Source of the DNA: Halorussus salilacus
GTDB lineage: Archaea > Halobacteriota > Halobacteria > Halobacteriales > Haladaptataceae
Assembly (NCBI RefSeq): GCF_024138125.1
Contig: NZ_CP099993.1
Location: forward strand, 1,674,001 to 1,738,000
DNA: 64,000 nt
Reading direction: 5' to 3'
Under the pieces are notes generated by a model. The model did not search any database, had not been told where the DNA came from, and saw nothing but the letters and a program-made list of their open reading frames with translations. This document shows positions 15,370-25,060 of the stretch, in pieces; the stretch's first letter is position 1, and every line of letters begins with the position of its first letter. The position numbers were made by a program, and so were the translations under genes.

Positions 15370-16680
15370 TCAGGGCGTCACGCGGTCGGGGTCGCGCGGG
15401 AACAGGATGGCCTCCTTGATGTTGTCGAGGTCGGCCACCTTCTGAACGAGGCGGTCGATACCGAGGCCGTATCCGCCGTGGGGCGGGATGCCGAACCGGA
15501 ACGCCTCCAGATAGAAGTGGAAGTTCTCGGGGTCTGCGCCCTGCTCGTCCATGTACGCCTCCATGGTCTCGATGTCGTGCTCGCGCTGGCCGCCCGAGGA
15601 GAGCTCTTGGCCCCGGTAGATGAGGTCGAACTTCCGGGAGGCGATGTCGTCGCCCTCGACGTCCTGCTTGTAGTAGAACTTCTCGTCCGGGTAGCCGACC
15701 ACGAAGAACGCGGGGTGGCCCTGCTCCTCGAAGTACTCGCCCAGCAGTTTCTCGCCCTTCGTGTCGAGGTCGTCGTCGTCCTCGGGGACGTGATCGAACT
15801 CGGTCAGGAGGAGGTCACGGGCCTCCTCGAACGTGATGCGGGGGAACGGCTCGGTCGGGACGGTGAGGTCCACGTCGAGCGTCTCCAGTTCGTCGGCGGC
15901 CTCCTCGGCGGCGCGCTCCAGCGCGTACCGAAGCGACTCCTCTTGAACGTCCATCACGTCGTGGTGGTCCTCGATGTACGCGAGCTCCACGTCGAACATC
16001 GCGATCTCGGAGACGTGGCGGGACGTGGCGAACTCCTCGGCCCGGAACGCGGTGCCGGTCTCGTAGATCTTGTCGAACCCGGCGGCCATCAGCATCTGCT
16101 TGTAGAGCTGGGGGCTCTGGGACAGGAAGACCTCGTCGCCGTAGTAGACGACCGGGAACAGCTCCGCGCCGCCCTCCGCGCCCTCTTGGGAGATGAGCGG
16201 CGTGTCGACGTCGACGTACCCCTCGCGGTCGAACCACTCCTCCATCGCCGACATCAGCTTCGAGCGAAGGGAGAACACCGCGTAAACCTCGGGCTTCCGG
16301 AGGTCGATGGCCCGGTTGTCGAGGCGGGTCGAGAGGTCCGATTCGATGTCCTTGGCGACCTCCATCGGGAGCGGCGAGTCGGCCTCGCTGATGACCTCCA
16401 GCGACTCGGGGACCATCTCCACCCCGCCGGGAGCCTGGTCGCTGGCCTTCACGCGGCCGGTGATCCGGACCACGTCCTCCTTGCCGAGGTCCTGTGCCGC
16501 CTCGAAGAGGTCCTCGTCGTTCTCCTCCTTGAAGACCGTCTGCATCTGTCCCTCGCGGTCCCGTACGATGACGAAGGTCAGCCCGCCGAGGTCACGGATA
16601 TCGTGGACGTGCCCCGCGACGGAGACCGTCTCGCCGTCCTGTTCTGCGGTGATGTCACCAGAATACGTTCTCTCTATCAT
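15370..16680 (-). CDS. aspS: aspartyl-tRNA synthetase (archaeal type)
   Basis: 436 residues. The N-terminal OB-fold anticodon-binding domain ([20 protein letters not shown]) is followed by a class II catalytic domain: motif 1 around [20 protein letters not shown], the flipping-loop region [18 protein letters not shown], motif 2 with [13 protein letters not shown], and motif 3 [12 protein letters not shown] near the C-terminus. This is the short archaeal/eukaryotic architecture without the bacterial GAD insertion. It charges tRNA-Asp; whether it also charges tRNA-Asn cannot be decided here. ATG 16680 is chosen because the OB domain starts there; the frame is open further upstream but that sequence lacks acidic composition. 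Confidence 0.95.
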   Translation of the reverse strand: MIERTYSGDITAEQDGETVSVAGHVHDIRDLGGLTFVIVRDREGQMQTVFKEENDEDLFEAAQDLGKEDVVRITGRVKASDQAPGGVEMVPESLEVISEADSPLPMEVAKDIESDLSTRLDNRAIDLRKPEVYAVFSLRSKLMSAMEEWFDREGYVDVDTPLISQEGAEGGAELFPVVYYGDEVFLSQSPQLYKQMLMAAGFDKIYETGTAFRAEEFATSRHVSEIAMFDVELAYIEDHHDVMDVQEESLRYALERAAEEAADELETLDVDLTVPTEPFPRITFEEARDLLLTEFDHVPEDDDDLDTKGEKLLGEYFEEQGHPAFFVVGYPDEKFYYKQDVEGDDIASRKFDLIYRGQELSSGGQREHDIETMEAYMDEQGADPENFHFYLEAFRFGIPPHGGYGLGIDRLVQKVADLDNIKEAILFPRDPDRVTP

Positions 16681-16942
16681 TGTCGAGTGGTGGGTTACAG
16701 TACGTACACGGTCTCTCGCGCACGTATTTATTATCACCGACACGGGTCGGGTCCGGCCGGTCTCCGACCGCTCTTCGGTGGGTCCGTGGGCAGTCGACCA
16801 CGCACGCCATAAATCACATACCGCAATACGAAATGTCTGCCCATCGGCCAGCGACTCGCCCGACCCGACCGGGACGACCCGCTCGGCGGCGCTCCGGCTG
16901 TTCGCCCCGCTCGGCGTCGAGAAATCGACTTCGATTCGCTCG

Positions 16943-18361
16943 CTATCCGAGCTGTTCGCCGACCAATTTGTCGGCGCGCGCCACGAACTCCTCTTCTGTC
17001 CCCTTCGGGACGGTCGCGCCCGCGGCCACGTCGTGGCCGCCGCCGTCGCCGCCGACCGCCTGAGACGCCTCGCGCATCACCGCAGAGAGGTCGAGTCCCC
17101 GGCGGGTCAGCGAGGGCGTCCCGCGCGCCGACACCTTCACCTCCTCGTCGTTCTTCTCGGCGAAGGCGACGATGGGCGTCCCGCGCTCGACGCCGTCGGC
17201 TCCGACCGCCATCCCGGCGATGATGCCGACGATGGTCTCCCGGATGCGGCCTCCGGCGTGGAACCACTGGAGGTTCTCCTCGCGGGTGACGCCCTCTGAT
17301 TTGACCCACTGGAGGCCCTCCGAGAGGTTCCGGCGGTGTTCGGAGAGCAGGGTCCGGGCGCGTTCGAGCGCGTCGCCGCGGTCGCCCAGACAGACCGCCA
17401 GCCCCACGTCGGCGCGCTCGTAGCGGGCGGTCGCGTTCAGGAGGGTCGAGAACTCGCTCACGTCCCGGAGTTCGGTCCCCTCGGGCTCGTCGACGAGGGT
17501 GTAGGTCGTGCCCACCAGCCCGTCGATGCGGTCGGCGCTGACCCCCTTCGAGACCGCCCGCTGGACGAGTCCGCTCGCGACGGTCTGGCGCTCGTCGTCG
17601 GTCAGGTCGACCCAGCGCCGCCAGTCGCCGCCCTCCTTGAGGTCGATGCCGAGCCCGTCGAGGAACCGAATCGCGCCGTTCTGGTCGTTCGAGACGCCCG
17701 GGATGTACACGTCGCTGGCGTACTCCAGCAGTTTGGGGAGGGGTCGGGTCTGCTTGCCGTAGAGCGTCAGGTCGGTGCCAGTTTCGAGGACGCCCGCGGC
17801 CCGCCCCTCCTCGACGATGGCGGTGTTCGCGCCCACGAGTTCGCCGTCGGTGGTCTGCATGTCGCCGACCGCGCCGACCACCGCGAGGGCGGCGAGGTCG
17901 CGGTTGTCCCCGTCCTCGGGTTCGAGCGCCCGCGCGAGGACGTAGCTCGCACCCGCGCCCGACAGCTCCGAGGAGCCGTCGATGTCGAACAGGAGGGGGT
18001 TGAGGTGGAACTCGGTGGTCGCGTCGGCTGGCTGGTGGTGGTCGGCGACGACCGGCGTGAAGTCCCCATCGGCCTCGTGGTCGCCGATGATGTCCAACTG
18101 GCCGCTCCCGAAGTCGGTGAACAGCACGGTGTCGTAGTCGGTCGCCGCGATTGCGGCGACCTCCTCGGCGTCCAACTGCTTGCTGAAGACGGTCTCGAAC
18201 GGGATGCCCGCGCGTTCGAGCGCCGACGACGCGACTGCGGCGCTCGTCAGCCCGTCGGCGTCGATGTGGGACGCGAGCAACACCTCGTCGGCCTCGCGGA
18301 GGCGGTCGGCGCACGACGCGGCGCGCTCGGCGAGAGCGGGGACTGGACCGGCGGTAGCCAT
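16943..18361 (-). CDS. DHH-family single-strand DNA exonuclease (RecJ/GAN-like)
   Basis: 472 residues. The N-terminal DHH phosphoesterase domain shows [13 protein letters not shown] (motif I), [10 protein letters not shown] (motif II) and VVADHHQP (motif III, the DHH signature), then GAVGDMQ. The later half resembles a DHHA1 substrate-binding domain and ends with a [13 protein letters not shown] segment that matches the DHHA1 GGGH motif. Archaeal members are RecJ-like nucleases, one of which (GAN) binds the GINS complex at the replication fork; others act in repair. Only the family is certain. ATG 18361 is placed just before the domain. Repeat copy B lies upstream between this gene and hemD. 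Confidence 0.9.
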   Translation of the reverse strand: MATAGPVPALAERAASCADRLREADEVLLASHIDADGLTSAAVASSALERAGIPFETVFSKQLDAEEVAAIAATDYDTVLFTDFGSGQLDIIGDHEADGDFTPVVADHHQPADATTEFHLNPLLFDIDGSSELSGAGASYVLARALEPEDGDNRDLAALAVVGAVGDMQTTDGELVGANTAIVEEGRAAGVLETGTDLTLYGKQTRPLPKLLEYASDVYIPGVSNDQNGAIRFLDGLGIDLKEGGDWRRWVDLTDDERQTVASGLVQRAVSKGVSADRIDGLVGTTYTLVDEPEGTELRDVSEFSTLLNATARYERADVGLAVCLGDRGDALERARTLLSEHRRNLSEGLQWVKSEGVTREENLQWFHAGGRIRETIVGIIAGMAVGADGVERGTPIVAFAEKNDEEVKVSARGTPSLTRRGLDLSAVMREASQAVGGDGGGHDVAAGATVPKGTEEEFVARADKLVGEQLG

Positions 18362-18455
18362 TCGAGAGAGGGTAAGTCGGTATCGCTTAAAAAGGTCCGC
18401 TATCGGTCGAAATCGGGTCGGCCCTCGAATCGCCCGTTGGACTTTCGTCTGCGGT

Positions 18456-18571
18456 CGGCGCGCGCTGGCGCGGGTCGTGGTTTGACCCGCGCCAAGTCGC
18501 GCGAGGGAGGAACGAGTGAGCGAAGCGAACGAGTGAGTCGGGTGGGGAGGGTGTGGTTGCGGTCTCATCGG
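18456..18571 (+). repeat. dispersed intergenic repeat, copy B
   Basis: Begins CGGCGCGCGCTGGCG, then an 8-bp stem CGCGGGTC / GACCCGCG with loop GTGGTTT, then GCGCGAGGGAGGAACGAG, TGGGGAGGGTGTGG and a shortened tail GGTTGCGGTCTCAT. It lacks about ten bases of the tail seen in copies A, C and D. It lies between the RecJ-like gene and hemD. Confidence 0.75.
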
Positions 18572-18649
18572 TGACGTGCGAGCGGGACGCTCCGAAACGA
18601 CCGTGCAGAACGAAGAACGACCGAATCTCACGCTCGCTATTTTCACCAC

Positions 18650-19393
18650 TCACCCGTGATACGTCGGCGCGGCGGCCTCCACGACCGCGCACGCCAGTTT
18701 CTCGAAGTCGGCGACCTCCGGAACCACGTCCACGTCGATGCCCTCCGATTCGGCGGTCTCGCGTGTCGGCGGGCCGATGGCCCCGACCACCGCCTCGTTC
18801 AGTCCCGCAATCGCTTCCTCCCGCACCCCGCGTTCGTCGGCCGCCTCAAGGAAGTGCGCCACGGTCAGCGACGACGTAAAGAGGGCGGCGTCGAGGTCGC
18901 CGTCGGCCGCGAGCGCGGCCGACTCGCCGGACCCCTCGGGCCTGACCAGCCGGTACAGAATCGTCTCGCGTACGTCCGCGCCCGCGTCGGCGAGCCCCTC
19001 GGTGAGGACCGGGCTCCCGTGGTCGCTCCGGGCGACCTCGACGCGTCTCCCCTCGACCTCCGATTCGAGGGCCGCGACGAGTCCCGCGGAGGTGTACTCC
19101 TCGGGCACGAGGTCGACCTCGTAGCCGTGCTCGCGCAGGGCGTCGGCGGTGCTCGACCCGATTGCGCAGACGGTCGCGTCGCCGGGGTCCCAGCCCGATT
19201 CGGCGGCCAACTCCACGCCCGTCTTGCTCGTCAGCACGACGTACTCGCCCGACTCGGGCGCGTTCCCGGTCGGCCGGACTTCGAGCATCGGGTCGGCGAC
19301 GGGGTCGGCCCCGAGCGAGTCGAGCAGTTGCTCGGCCTCGGCGAGGCGCTCGTCGTCCGGGCGGAAGACCGCGACCCGAACGTCTCGGCTCAT
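18650..19393 (-). CDS. hemD: uroporphyrinogen-III synthase
   Basis: 247 residues. The protein is poorly conserved across life, but the alternating two-domain pattern is clear: VRVAVFRPDDERL at the start, VVLTSKTGVEL, TVCAIGSSTADALREHGYEVDLVPEEYTS, then DAALFTSSLTVAHFLEA and VVGAIGPPTRETAESEG, which correspond to the conserved HemD blocks. It closes and inverts ring D of hydroxymethylbilane to give uroporphyrinogen III, the branch point for heme, siroheme and cobalamin. Its ATG overlaps the hemC stop codon (ATGA), so translation of the two is coupled. No SUMT (uroporphyrinogen methyltransferase) gene separates them. Confidence 0.88.
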   Translation of the reverse strand: MSRDVRVAVFRPDDERLAEAEQLLDSLGADPVADPMLEVRPTGNAPESGEYVVLTSKTGVELAAESGWDPGDATVCAIGSSTADALREHGYEVDLVPEEYTSAGLVAALESEVEGRRVEVARSDHGSPVLTEGLADAGADVRETILYRLVRPEGSGESAALAADGDLDAALFTSSLTVAHFLEAADERGVREEAIAGLNEAVVGAIGPPTRETAESEGIDVDVVPEVADFEKLACAVVEAAAPTYHG

Positions 19394-20526
19394 TCGCGCT
19401 TGCCCTCCTCCTCGGGCTCGTCGCGCCGGGCGGCCTCGACGAGCTCGGCCGCGCCCCGCTCGCGGAGTTCGGCGGCCAGTTCCTTGGCGGCCGCGACGTG
19501 GTTCTCGACCGGCAGGTCGCGGGTCGCCGCTATCTTCTCGGTGCCGTCCTGAGAGAACACCTGCACGTCGACGTGGACGTTCTCGCCCTGAATCAGGGCG
19601 TGGACGCCGATGGGCGCGACGCATCCGCCGCCGAGTTCCGCGAGGACGGTCCGCTCGACCGTGGTCTCGACCCGCGTCCGGGGGTGGTCGAGGACGGTGT
19701 TGAGGTCTCCGGCGAGGTCGTCGTCGAGGGAGGTCACCGCCAGCGCGCCCTGCCCCGGCGCGGGGACGAACTCCCCGGGCGGGAGTTCGACGTATTCGAG
19801 GTGGTGGGCCAGACCGCTGCGTTCGAGTCCGGCCTGCGCGAGGACGATGGCGTCGTACTCGGTCTCGACCTCCCGCTCCATCGCGCGTCGTTCGATTTCG
19901 GCGAGGTCGTCGAACCACTCCTCGACGGTCCGGTCGAACTCGCCCTCGTACTCCTTCTTGTGGCCCTTCCGAGCTATCTGTTCGTTCGCTTTCTTCTCCT
20001 TCTCGGCCTCGGTGCGCGCCTCGTGCTCGCGCTGGAGCGCGGGCGCGAGGAGTTTCTCGGCGCGCGTGTCGACGTTCCCCCGGAGCGGCTCGACCGTCAG
20101 GTCGGGCCGCGAGTTCAGCAACTGGGCCTTCCGGCGGAGGCTCGACGTTCCCACGGTCGCGCCCTCCGGCAGGTCCTCCAGCGCCTTCCCGTCGGGCGTC
20201 ACCAGCACGTCGTTGGCGCTGGCGCGCTCGGGAATCGCGGCGACGATGAGTTCGTCGGGGTGTTCGGTCGGCATGTCCTTCATCGAGTGGATCGCGCCGT
20301 CCAGCTCGCCCGACAGCACCTTCTCGTCGAGGCTCCGGACGAACGCACCGGTCTTGCCGAGCCGATGGATGAGTTCGTCGCGAATCTCGTCGCCGGTCGT
20401 CTCGACCTCGACCAGTTCGACCTCGAACCGCCGGTCCTCCAGCGCGGCCTTCACCTCTCCGGCCTGCCGGAGCGCGAGGTCCGACCCCCGCGTGGCGAGC
20501 CGGACCTTCGTCCCTCGTGTGGTCAT
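19390..20526 (-). CDS. hemC: hydroxymethylbilane synthase (porphobilinogen deaminase)
   Basis: 378 residues. Conserved segments include LATRGSDLALRQAGEV, the DGAIHSMKDMP active-site loop, GTSSLRRKAQL and RGNVDTR, and the dipyrromethane-cofactor cysteine in GGGCVAPIG. The enzyme polymerises four porphobilinogen units into hydroxymethylbilane, the substrate of the overlapping hemD product. A charged insertion of roughly 60 residues rich in Lys and Glu (EHEARTEAEKEKKANEQIA onwards) separates the RGN-type block from the IVLAQAGLERSG block, lengthening it relative to bacterial enzymes. ATG 20526 is just before the domain. hemB and hemL are elsewhere in the window on the same strand. Confidence 0.95.
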   Translation of the reverse strand: MTTRGTKVRLATRGSDLALRQAGEVKAALEDRRFEVELVEVETTGDEIRDELIHRLGKTGAFVRSLDEKVLSGELDGAIHSMKDMPTEHPDELIVAAIPERASANDVLVTPDGKALEDLPEGATVGTSSLRRKAQLLNSRPDLTVEPLRGNVDTRAEKLLAPALQREHEARTEAEKEKKANEQIARKGHKKEYEGEFDRTVEEWFDDLAEIERRAMEREVETEYDAIVLAQAGLERSGLAHHLEYVELPPGEFVPAPGQGALAVTSLDDDLAGDLNTVLDHPRTRVETTVERTVLAELGGGCVAPIGVHALIQGENVHVDVQVFSQDGTEKIAATRDLPVENHVAAAKELAAELRERGAAELVEAARRDEPEEEGKRE

Positions 20527-20581
20527 ACTCGGGAGTCGGCGTCCGAGGTTGAAACACTTGTCCGTTTTTGCGGGATACGTC

Positions 20582-20926
20582 TCATTCGGCTCCGTGGTTC
20601 TCCTCGTGTAGGCGGGCGTAGCGCCGCCAGTTCTCCGCGAGGCGTTCCTCGGCTTCGAAAACGGACGAGACGTCGACGTCGAAATCCTTCTGATTCGCAC
20701 CCGCCGAACGATAGTATCTGTCGAAGTGGACCGATCCCGATTCGTGTTCGCTGTCGTCTATCTTCGCAACTTCGACCGATTCCCCATTGCTCTTCTCGTA
20801 GAACAAGACGACTGCAAATGACCGGACGACGTCTAAATTTGGGGTAGCGCGAACGCCGAGATAGTACGTTCGCCCGTGATACGTCCCGATGTCGTAGATG
20901 TACGTGAAGTCGGACACTGTTGTCAC
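20582..20926 (-). CDS. small protein next to an HVO_A0114-type regulator, possible toxin partner
   Basis: 114 residues starting at a GTG. The sequence YYLGVRATPNLDVVRSFAVVLFYEK, VAKIDDSEHESGSVHFDRYYR and KDFDVDVSSVFEAEE looks like a compact alpha/beta protein and contains an HFDRYYR motif. It resembles the small proteins (DUF7718-like, by recollection) found beside HVO_A0114-type HTH proteins. In bacteria the related arrangement is the TumE/TumA (DUF6516/HVO_A0114) toxin-antitoxin. The regulator gene at 21056 is head-to-head with it, 130 bases apart, instead of the usual same-strand order. Function is inferred from this neighbourhood and is not proved. Confidence 0.6.
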   Translation of the reverse strand: MTTVSDFTYIYDIGTYHGRTYYLGVRATPNLDVVRSFAVVLFYEKSNGESVEVAKIDDSEHESGSVHFDRYYRSAGANQKDFDVDVSSVFEAEERLAENWRRYARLHEENHGAE

Positions 20927-21011
20927 CGAGTTGGGTTTCGCCCGTACCGCGCCGGTCGAGCGGTGGCAGTGGATGACTCGTTATCGCATTTGAACCCTCG
21001 CTGACCGAACG

Positions 21012-21018
21012 TTTATAC
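21012..21018 (+). promoter_or_regulatory. TATA box of the HTH gene
   Basis: TTTATAC about 40 bases before ATG 21056, predicting a short leader of around 15 bases that includes AAGGAAG. It lies between the two head-to-head genes, so the regulator could control both. Confidence 0.5.
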
Positions 21019-21055
21019 CGTTGTGGGAAGTACTCAACCATAAGGAAGAAGTCAC

Positions 21056-21421
21056 ATGTCTGAATCCATCGACAGAAAACGCGACGAATCCGTTCCAGCG
21101 TCCGATTCCGAACGTGTCGAACGTCGAGCGCAGATGGCCCGTGCGCTTGCCCGAGGCGGGATGGACGGCGTTCACGTCCTCAGTCACGAGAGCGCGGAGC
21201 GAATCCTCACCGAGAAGCGCCGCGAACTAATCGACGTACTACGCCGCGAGGAGGTCGAATCGGTCCGTGACCTCGCCCGCCGCGTCGAACGCGACAAGGG
21301 GCAGGTCAGCCGAGACCTCGGAATCCTTGCGGAACACGGCGTGGTCGATTTCGAGGAGACGGGACGAGCGAAGCGCCCGTATCTCGGGAGCGACCATCTG
21401 GTCGTCGAACCGATACACTGA
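21056..21421 (+). CDS. HVO_A0114-like winged-helix transcriptional regulator
   Basis: 121 residues. The C-terminal half (RELIDVLRREEVESVRDLARRVERDKGQVSRDLGILAEHGVVDFEE) is a classic winged helix-turn-helix, with the recognition helix around DKGQVSRDL. This pattern matches the HVO_A0114 family, seen as an antitoxin or transcription factor in bacteria and haloarchaea. The N-terminal 40 residues are charged and probably unstructured. The head-to-head small gene at 20582 may be its partner. Start ATG 21056 follows a TATA box at the expected distance. Autoregulation at the intergenic region is likely but not shown. Confidence 0.85.
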   Translation: MSESIDRKRDESVPASDSERVERRAQMARALARGGMDGVHVLSHESAERILTEKRRELIDVLRREEVESVRDLARRVERDKGQVSRDLGILAEHGVVDFEETGRAKRPYLGSDHLVVEPIH

Positions 21422-21502
21422 CTCCCACCGCCGACCGAATCCTCCCGCACGCCGATTGCCGGACCCGAAAGCCACTTCGCCCGACCCCGTCAATCCCCAC
21501 GA

Positions 21503-22675
21503 GTGAAGTGGCGATACCGCAACACAGTCCTCGCGCTCGCCACCCTCGCCTTCTTCGCCACGATGGCCGCCCGGCTCGCCATCAGCCCGGTCGTCCCCGA
21601 CATCACCGAGTCGTTCGACGTCACGACCGGGACCGTCGGCGTCGCGCTCTCGGGGATGTGGGCGGCCTACGCGCTCGCGCAGTTCCCCAGCGGCGTGCTG
21701 GGCGACCGGTACGGTGAGCGGCGGGTCATCCTGACCGCGGTGGGGCTGACGGCGGTCGCCAGCCTCCTGCTCGCGCTCTCGCCGAGCTACGCGACGTTCG
21801 CGGTCTTCGCGGTGGCGCTCGGGGCCGGGGCGGGCCTCCACTACAGCGTGGCGACCACGTTCATCTCGAAGCACTTCGAGAACATCGGCCGGGCCATCGG
21901 CGTCCACGTCGCGGGCGGCCCGCTCGCCGGACTGCTGGTGCCGGTCGCCGTGGCCGCGGTCGCCGCCCGGTACGGCTGGCGGCCCGCCCTCTCGCTCGGG
22001 GCGGTCGTCGCGGTGCCGACGTTCGTCGCGTTCGCGGCCCGGGTCGAACCGACCGAGCCCGTCCGGCCCGACCAGCGCATGCGCGACCGGTTCGCGCTCG
22101 GACCGGTCGGAGAACTCCTCTCCCGGCCCGAGATCGCCTACACCACGGTGCTGGCGGTCGCGGGGGCGTTCACCTGGCAGGCGACCGCCTCGTTCCTCCC
22201 GACGTTGCTCTCGGAGGGCCGGGGGCTCGACACCACGACCGCGAGCGCGCTGTTCTCGCTGTACTTCGTGGTCCACGGCGCGACCCAGCCAGTGATGGGG
22301 TGGCTCTCGGACCGGTTCGACAGGGACGCCGCGGCGTCCCTGTCGATGGGCCTCGGCATCGCTGGCTACGGGACGCTCGCGTGGGGCTCGACCCTCCCGG
22401 CGTTCGCCGCGGGCGTCGTCCTCGCGGGGGTGGCGATGAGCTGGGGCGCGCCCCTCCAGTCCAGATTCATCGACAAGCTCTCGGCCGAGGAGCGTGGCGC
22501 TGGCTTCGGGCTGGTCCGGACCGTCTACATGCTGTTGGGCGCGACCGGGAGCGTCGTCGTCGGCGTGGTGGCCGACGCCGCCGGGTGGACTCCGGCGTTC
22601 GGACTGCTGGCCGCGATCATGGCCGTCGGGTTCGCGGTGCTGGTCGCCAACCGCGCGCTGGGGCTGGGCCTCTGA
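21503..22675 (+). CDS. MFS transporter
   Basis: 390 residues and about twelve transmembrane helices. The GVLGDRYGERRVILTAVG loop between helices 2 and 3 is the typical MFS signature, and the second half repeats it as GWLSDRFDRDAAASL. The sequence resembles nitrate/nitrite or drug-export type MFS proteins, but no substrate can be named. The start is GTG at 21503, close after the HTH gene (81 bases), so it could be regulated from the same upstream region. Its stop TGA abuts the convergent membrane-protein stop codon with no intervening base. Confidence 0.9.
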   Translation: MKWRYRNTVLALATLAFFATMAARLAISPVVPDITESFDVTTGTVGVALSGMWAAYALAQFPSGVLGDRYGERRVILTAVGLTAVASLLLALSPSYATFAVFAVALGAGAGLHYSVATTFISKHFENIGRAIGVHVAGGPLAGLLVPVAVAAVAARYGWRPALSLGAVVAVPTFVAFAARVEPTEPVRPDQRMRDRFALGPVGELLSRPEIAYTTVLAVAGAFTWQATASFLPTLLSEGRGLDTTTASALFSLYFVVHGATQPVMGWLSDRFDRDAAASLSMGLGIAGYGTLAWGSTLPAFAAGVVLAGVAMSWGAPLQSRFIDKLSAEERGAGFGLVRTVYMLLGATGSVVVGVVADAAGWTPAFGLLAAIMAVGFAVLVANRALGLGL

Positions 22676-23140
22676 TTACCGCCACGGGAGTCCGGGCACC
22701 CCGACGTACTTCCGGCGCTTGCGGAGGTAGTGGACCGCGAACGGGACGCTGGCGACGAACCCCGCGATGATGGGGACGACCGGGCTGAACGAGAGGACGA
22801 CGGTGACGACGCCGACGACGGCGAAGACGACCGCCCCGATGAGCGCGAGGAGCGCCTGTCGCATCGGTTCGGGTGCCCACTTTCCGCTGGTCCGGTTGAC
22901 GTAGTTGGCGTCGCGGTAGACCGCAATCGGGAAGTAGACCGTCAGGAAGGCGAACGGAATCCCGAGCGCGACCATCGAGAGTTCGACCACGCGGTCTGCG
23001 AACGAGAAGGCGTTGAACTGGGCGGCGAGCGCGAGCCACGCGAGCGCGGCCACCCAGAGGACGAACGCCGCCGGGATGGCTGCCACCCAGTACCAGTGGT
23101 GTGAGCCCTTCCTGACGCGCCTGTAACCGGAACTGCTCAT
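22676..23140 (-). CDS. small membrane protein, function unknown
   Basis: 154 residues with a basic N-terminus (YRRVRKGSHHWYWVAAIPAA) and about four hydrophobic helices. The YRDANYVNRTSGKWAPEP loop between helices 2 and 3 and the C-terminal RKRRKYVGVPG resemble small haloarchaeal membrane proteins that carry one cytoplasmic loop. No catalytic motif. It is convergent with the MFS gene and is separated from hemL on the same strand by a strong hairpin, so hemL read-through is probably limited. Confidence 0.7.
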   Translation of the reverse strand: MSSSGYRRVRKGSHHWYWVAAIPAAFVLWVAALAWLALAAQFNAFSFADRVVELSMVALGIPFAFLTVYFPIAVYRDANYVNRTSGKWAPEPMRQALLALIGAVVFAVVGVVTVVLSFSPVVPIIAGFVASVPFAVHYLRKRRKYVGVPGLPWR

Positions 23141-23180
23141 GGGGGTGCCTTCGGAGCGCGGGACTAAACGCGTGTCGCAA

Positions 23181-23219
23181 GAGAGCGAGGAGGCCGACTC
23201 CGTCGGCCTCCTCGCTCTC
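23181..23219 (-). terminator. 18-bp perfect hairpin 3' of hemL
   Basis: GAGAGCGAGGAGGCCGAC (23181-23198) pairs with GTCGGCCTCCTCGCTCTC (23202-23219) with a three-base TCC loop, five bases after the hemL stop codon. No T-run follows on the minus strand, so it may be a transcript 3'-end stabiliser as well as a terminator. Confidence 0.55.
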
Positions 23220-23223
23220 GAAC

Positions 23224-24564
23224 CTACAGCGCCTCCTTGTACGCCTCCAGCGTCTCCTCTACGTCCTCCTCGGTGTGGGCGTAGCTGAGGAACTGCGACT
23301 CGTACTGGTTCGCGGTCAGGAACACGCCCTGTTCGCGCATCGCGGGCCAGAAGAGTCGCTCCCAGCGTTCGGTCTCGGCGGCGTCCACGTCGGACTTGTT
23401 CTTCGGACAGTAGTCGTAGCGCGGGCACTCGGGGTCCTGGCGACACCCCGCCTCGCACTGGCCCGACAGGTCGCGCGGGCCGTCGCGGGTGAACACGACC
23501 TTGAACATGCTGTCGTAGCCGGTGACGGTGTACTCGGGCGCGTGGTCTTCGAGGATGTCGGTCAGCCCCGAGCGGAGTTTCTCGCCGAGGTCGTTGACGT
23601 GGTCGTACACGTCGTTCTCGGCGGCGAACCGGAGCATCTCCAGCCCCGCGGTCAGCGAGAGGGGGTGGCCCGAGTAGGTCCCGGCCTGGAACACGTCGCC
23701 CACGGGCGTGAACCCCTCCATGATTTCGGCGGGACCGCCGACCGCGCCGACCGGGAAACCCCCGCCGATGACCTTCGCGAAGGTGGTCAGGTCGGGCGTG
23801 ACGCCGAACTTGCCCTGCGCGCACTGGAGGCCGCCGACTCGGAAGCCGGTCATCACCTCGTCGAAGACGAGGAGCGCGCCGTGGTCGTCGGTCAGCTCGC
23901 GGAGGGTTTCGAGATAGCCCTCGACCGGTCCGACCGAGGCGCAGTTGCCCAGAATCGGCTCGACGAGCACGCCCGCGATTTCGTCACCGCGCTCCTCGAA
24001 CACCTCTCGGACCGCGGCCTCGTCGTTGAACGGGACGGTGATGGTCTCCTCGGCGAACGCCGGGGGGATGCCGTCGGAACTCGGCGACCCCACGCCGCCC
24101 GATTTCCCCTCCACGAGCGTCGATTCCTGTGCGCCGTGGTAGCCGCCCTGCATCACGACCAGCTTGTCGCGGCCGGTGTACCCGCGGGCGAGTCGGACCG
24201 CGGAGGTGGTCGCCTCGGTCCCGCTGTTGACGAACCGGACCATCTCGACGCTCTGGACGTGGCGCGCGATGAACTCCGCGAGTTCGACCTCGACCTCGGC
24301 GGGCGCGCCGTACATCGGGCCGTCCGAGAGCTGGGACTGGATTCGGGACTCGACCTCTTGGGGCAGGTCGTGGCCCAGCAGGAGCGGGCCGTACCCCATC
24401 ACGTAGTCGACGTACTTGTTGCCGTCGGCGTCGACGACGTGCGCGCCGTCGCCGCGCTCGACGAAGAACGGGTAGGGGCGGGTCGCCCGCACGGGGGAGT
24501 TGACGCCGCCGGGGAGGACCGAGAGCGCCCGGTCGTACAGTTCGCGGGAGTTCGCGTCGTGCAT
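23224..24564 (-). CDS. hemL: glutamate-1-semialdehyde 2,1-aminomutase
   Basis: 446 residues, a class-III PLP aminotransferase fold. The N-terminus [20 protein letters not shown] and the [22 protein letters not shown] segment match Hem[12 protein letters not shown] carries the PLP-pyridine aspartate, and the catalytic lysine is in [14 protein letters not shown]. It converts glutamate 1-semialdehyde to 5-aminolevulinate, the first committed tetrapyrrole precursor. A Cys-rich insertion ([17 protein letters not shown]) near residue 385 is unusual compared with bacterial HemL. ATG 24564 is chosen because the family starts at [10 protein letters not shown]; an in-frame extension upstream has a different composition. 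hemB, hemC and hemD are in the same window. Confidence 0.95.
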   Translation of the reverse strand: MHDANSRELYDRALSVLPGGVNSPVRATRPYPFFVERGDGAHVVDADGNKYVDYVMGYGPLLLGHDLPQEVESRIQSQLSDGPMYGAPAEVEVELAEFIARHVQSVEMVRFVNSGTEATTSAVRLARGYTGRDKLVVMQGGYHGAQESTLVEGKSGGVGSPSSDGIPPAFAEETITVPFNDEAAVREVFEERGDEIAGVLVEPILGNCASVGPVEGYLETLRELTDDHGALLVFDEVMTGFRVGGLQCAQGKFGVTPDLTTFAKVIGGGFPVGAVGGPAEIMEGFTPVGDVFQAGTYSGHPLSLTAGLEMLRFAAENDVYDHVNDLGEKLRSGLTDILEDHAPEYTVTGYDSMFKVVFTRDGPRDLSGQCEAGCRQDPECPRYDYCPKNKSDVDAAETERWERLFWPAMREQGVFLTANQYESQFLSYAHTEEDVEETLEAYKEAL

Positions 24565-24646
24565 ATCCTGGACTTTCGGTTCCTGCGTGAAGTGGATTTC
24601 TGTCCGCGCGACTGGGTCCCCTCCACGAGAGGACTCGAAGCGCCGC

Positions 24647-25060
24647 TCACAGCTCCCGCCGGAGGTACGCCCCGAGCGCCCCGCCGAGCGCGCCAGCGCC
24701 GACGAGGTAGCTCGCGACGAAGAAGAAGACGACCAGCGCGATGACGACCGAGAACCCGAACAGCGGGTCGGCCCCGATGAGGAAGAACCCGAAGACGAGC
24801 CACACCAACAGCACCGCCGGAACGGCCGCGATGGCACCCGAGATGGCACCGATCTTCGCGCCCTCGGCGAAGTCCCCGCGCTGGAGGTAGCCCGCGGCCG
24901 CGCCGCCGAAGATGGCGGCGAACGGGAGCAGGGGCGCGGTTATCACGGTCACGACCGCGCCGATGAGGGCGTTCAGTAGGGTGTTCGGGTCGTCGTCGCG
25001 CCTCTCGTCGGCGCGGGGCGGGCGTCCCTCGGTACGGGTGGTCGTCGTCTCTCTGTCCAT
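24647..25060 (-). CDS. DUF5518 family membrane protein
   Basis: 137 residues. A basic/acidic N-terminus (about 25 residues) is followed by four hydrophobic helices rich in Gly and Ala: [53 protein letters not shown] and [19 protein letters not shown]. The repeated GGAxxGxLQ/YL motifs match DUF5518, a haloarchaeal four-helix membrane family of unknown function. It is 82 bases upstream of hemL on the same strand and may or may not be co-transcribed. Confidence 0.8.
   Translation of the reverse strand: MDRETTTTRTEGRPPRADERRDDDPNTLLNALIGAVVTVITAPLLPFAAIFGGAAAGYLQRGDFAEGAKIGAISGAIAAVPAVLLVWLVFGFFLIGADPLFGFSVVIALVVFFFVASYLVGAGALGGALGAYLRREL

Noticed and set aside
18650-20557. One continuous 635-codon frame joining hemD with sequence over hemC
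   Set aside because: The upstream part is a shifted reading of hemC with Arg-rich composition. HemD begins cleanly at the ATG that overlaps the hemC stop.
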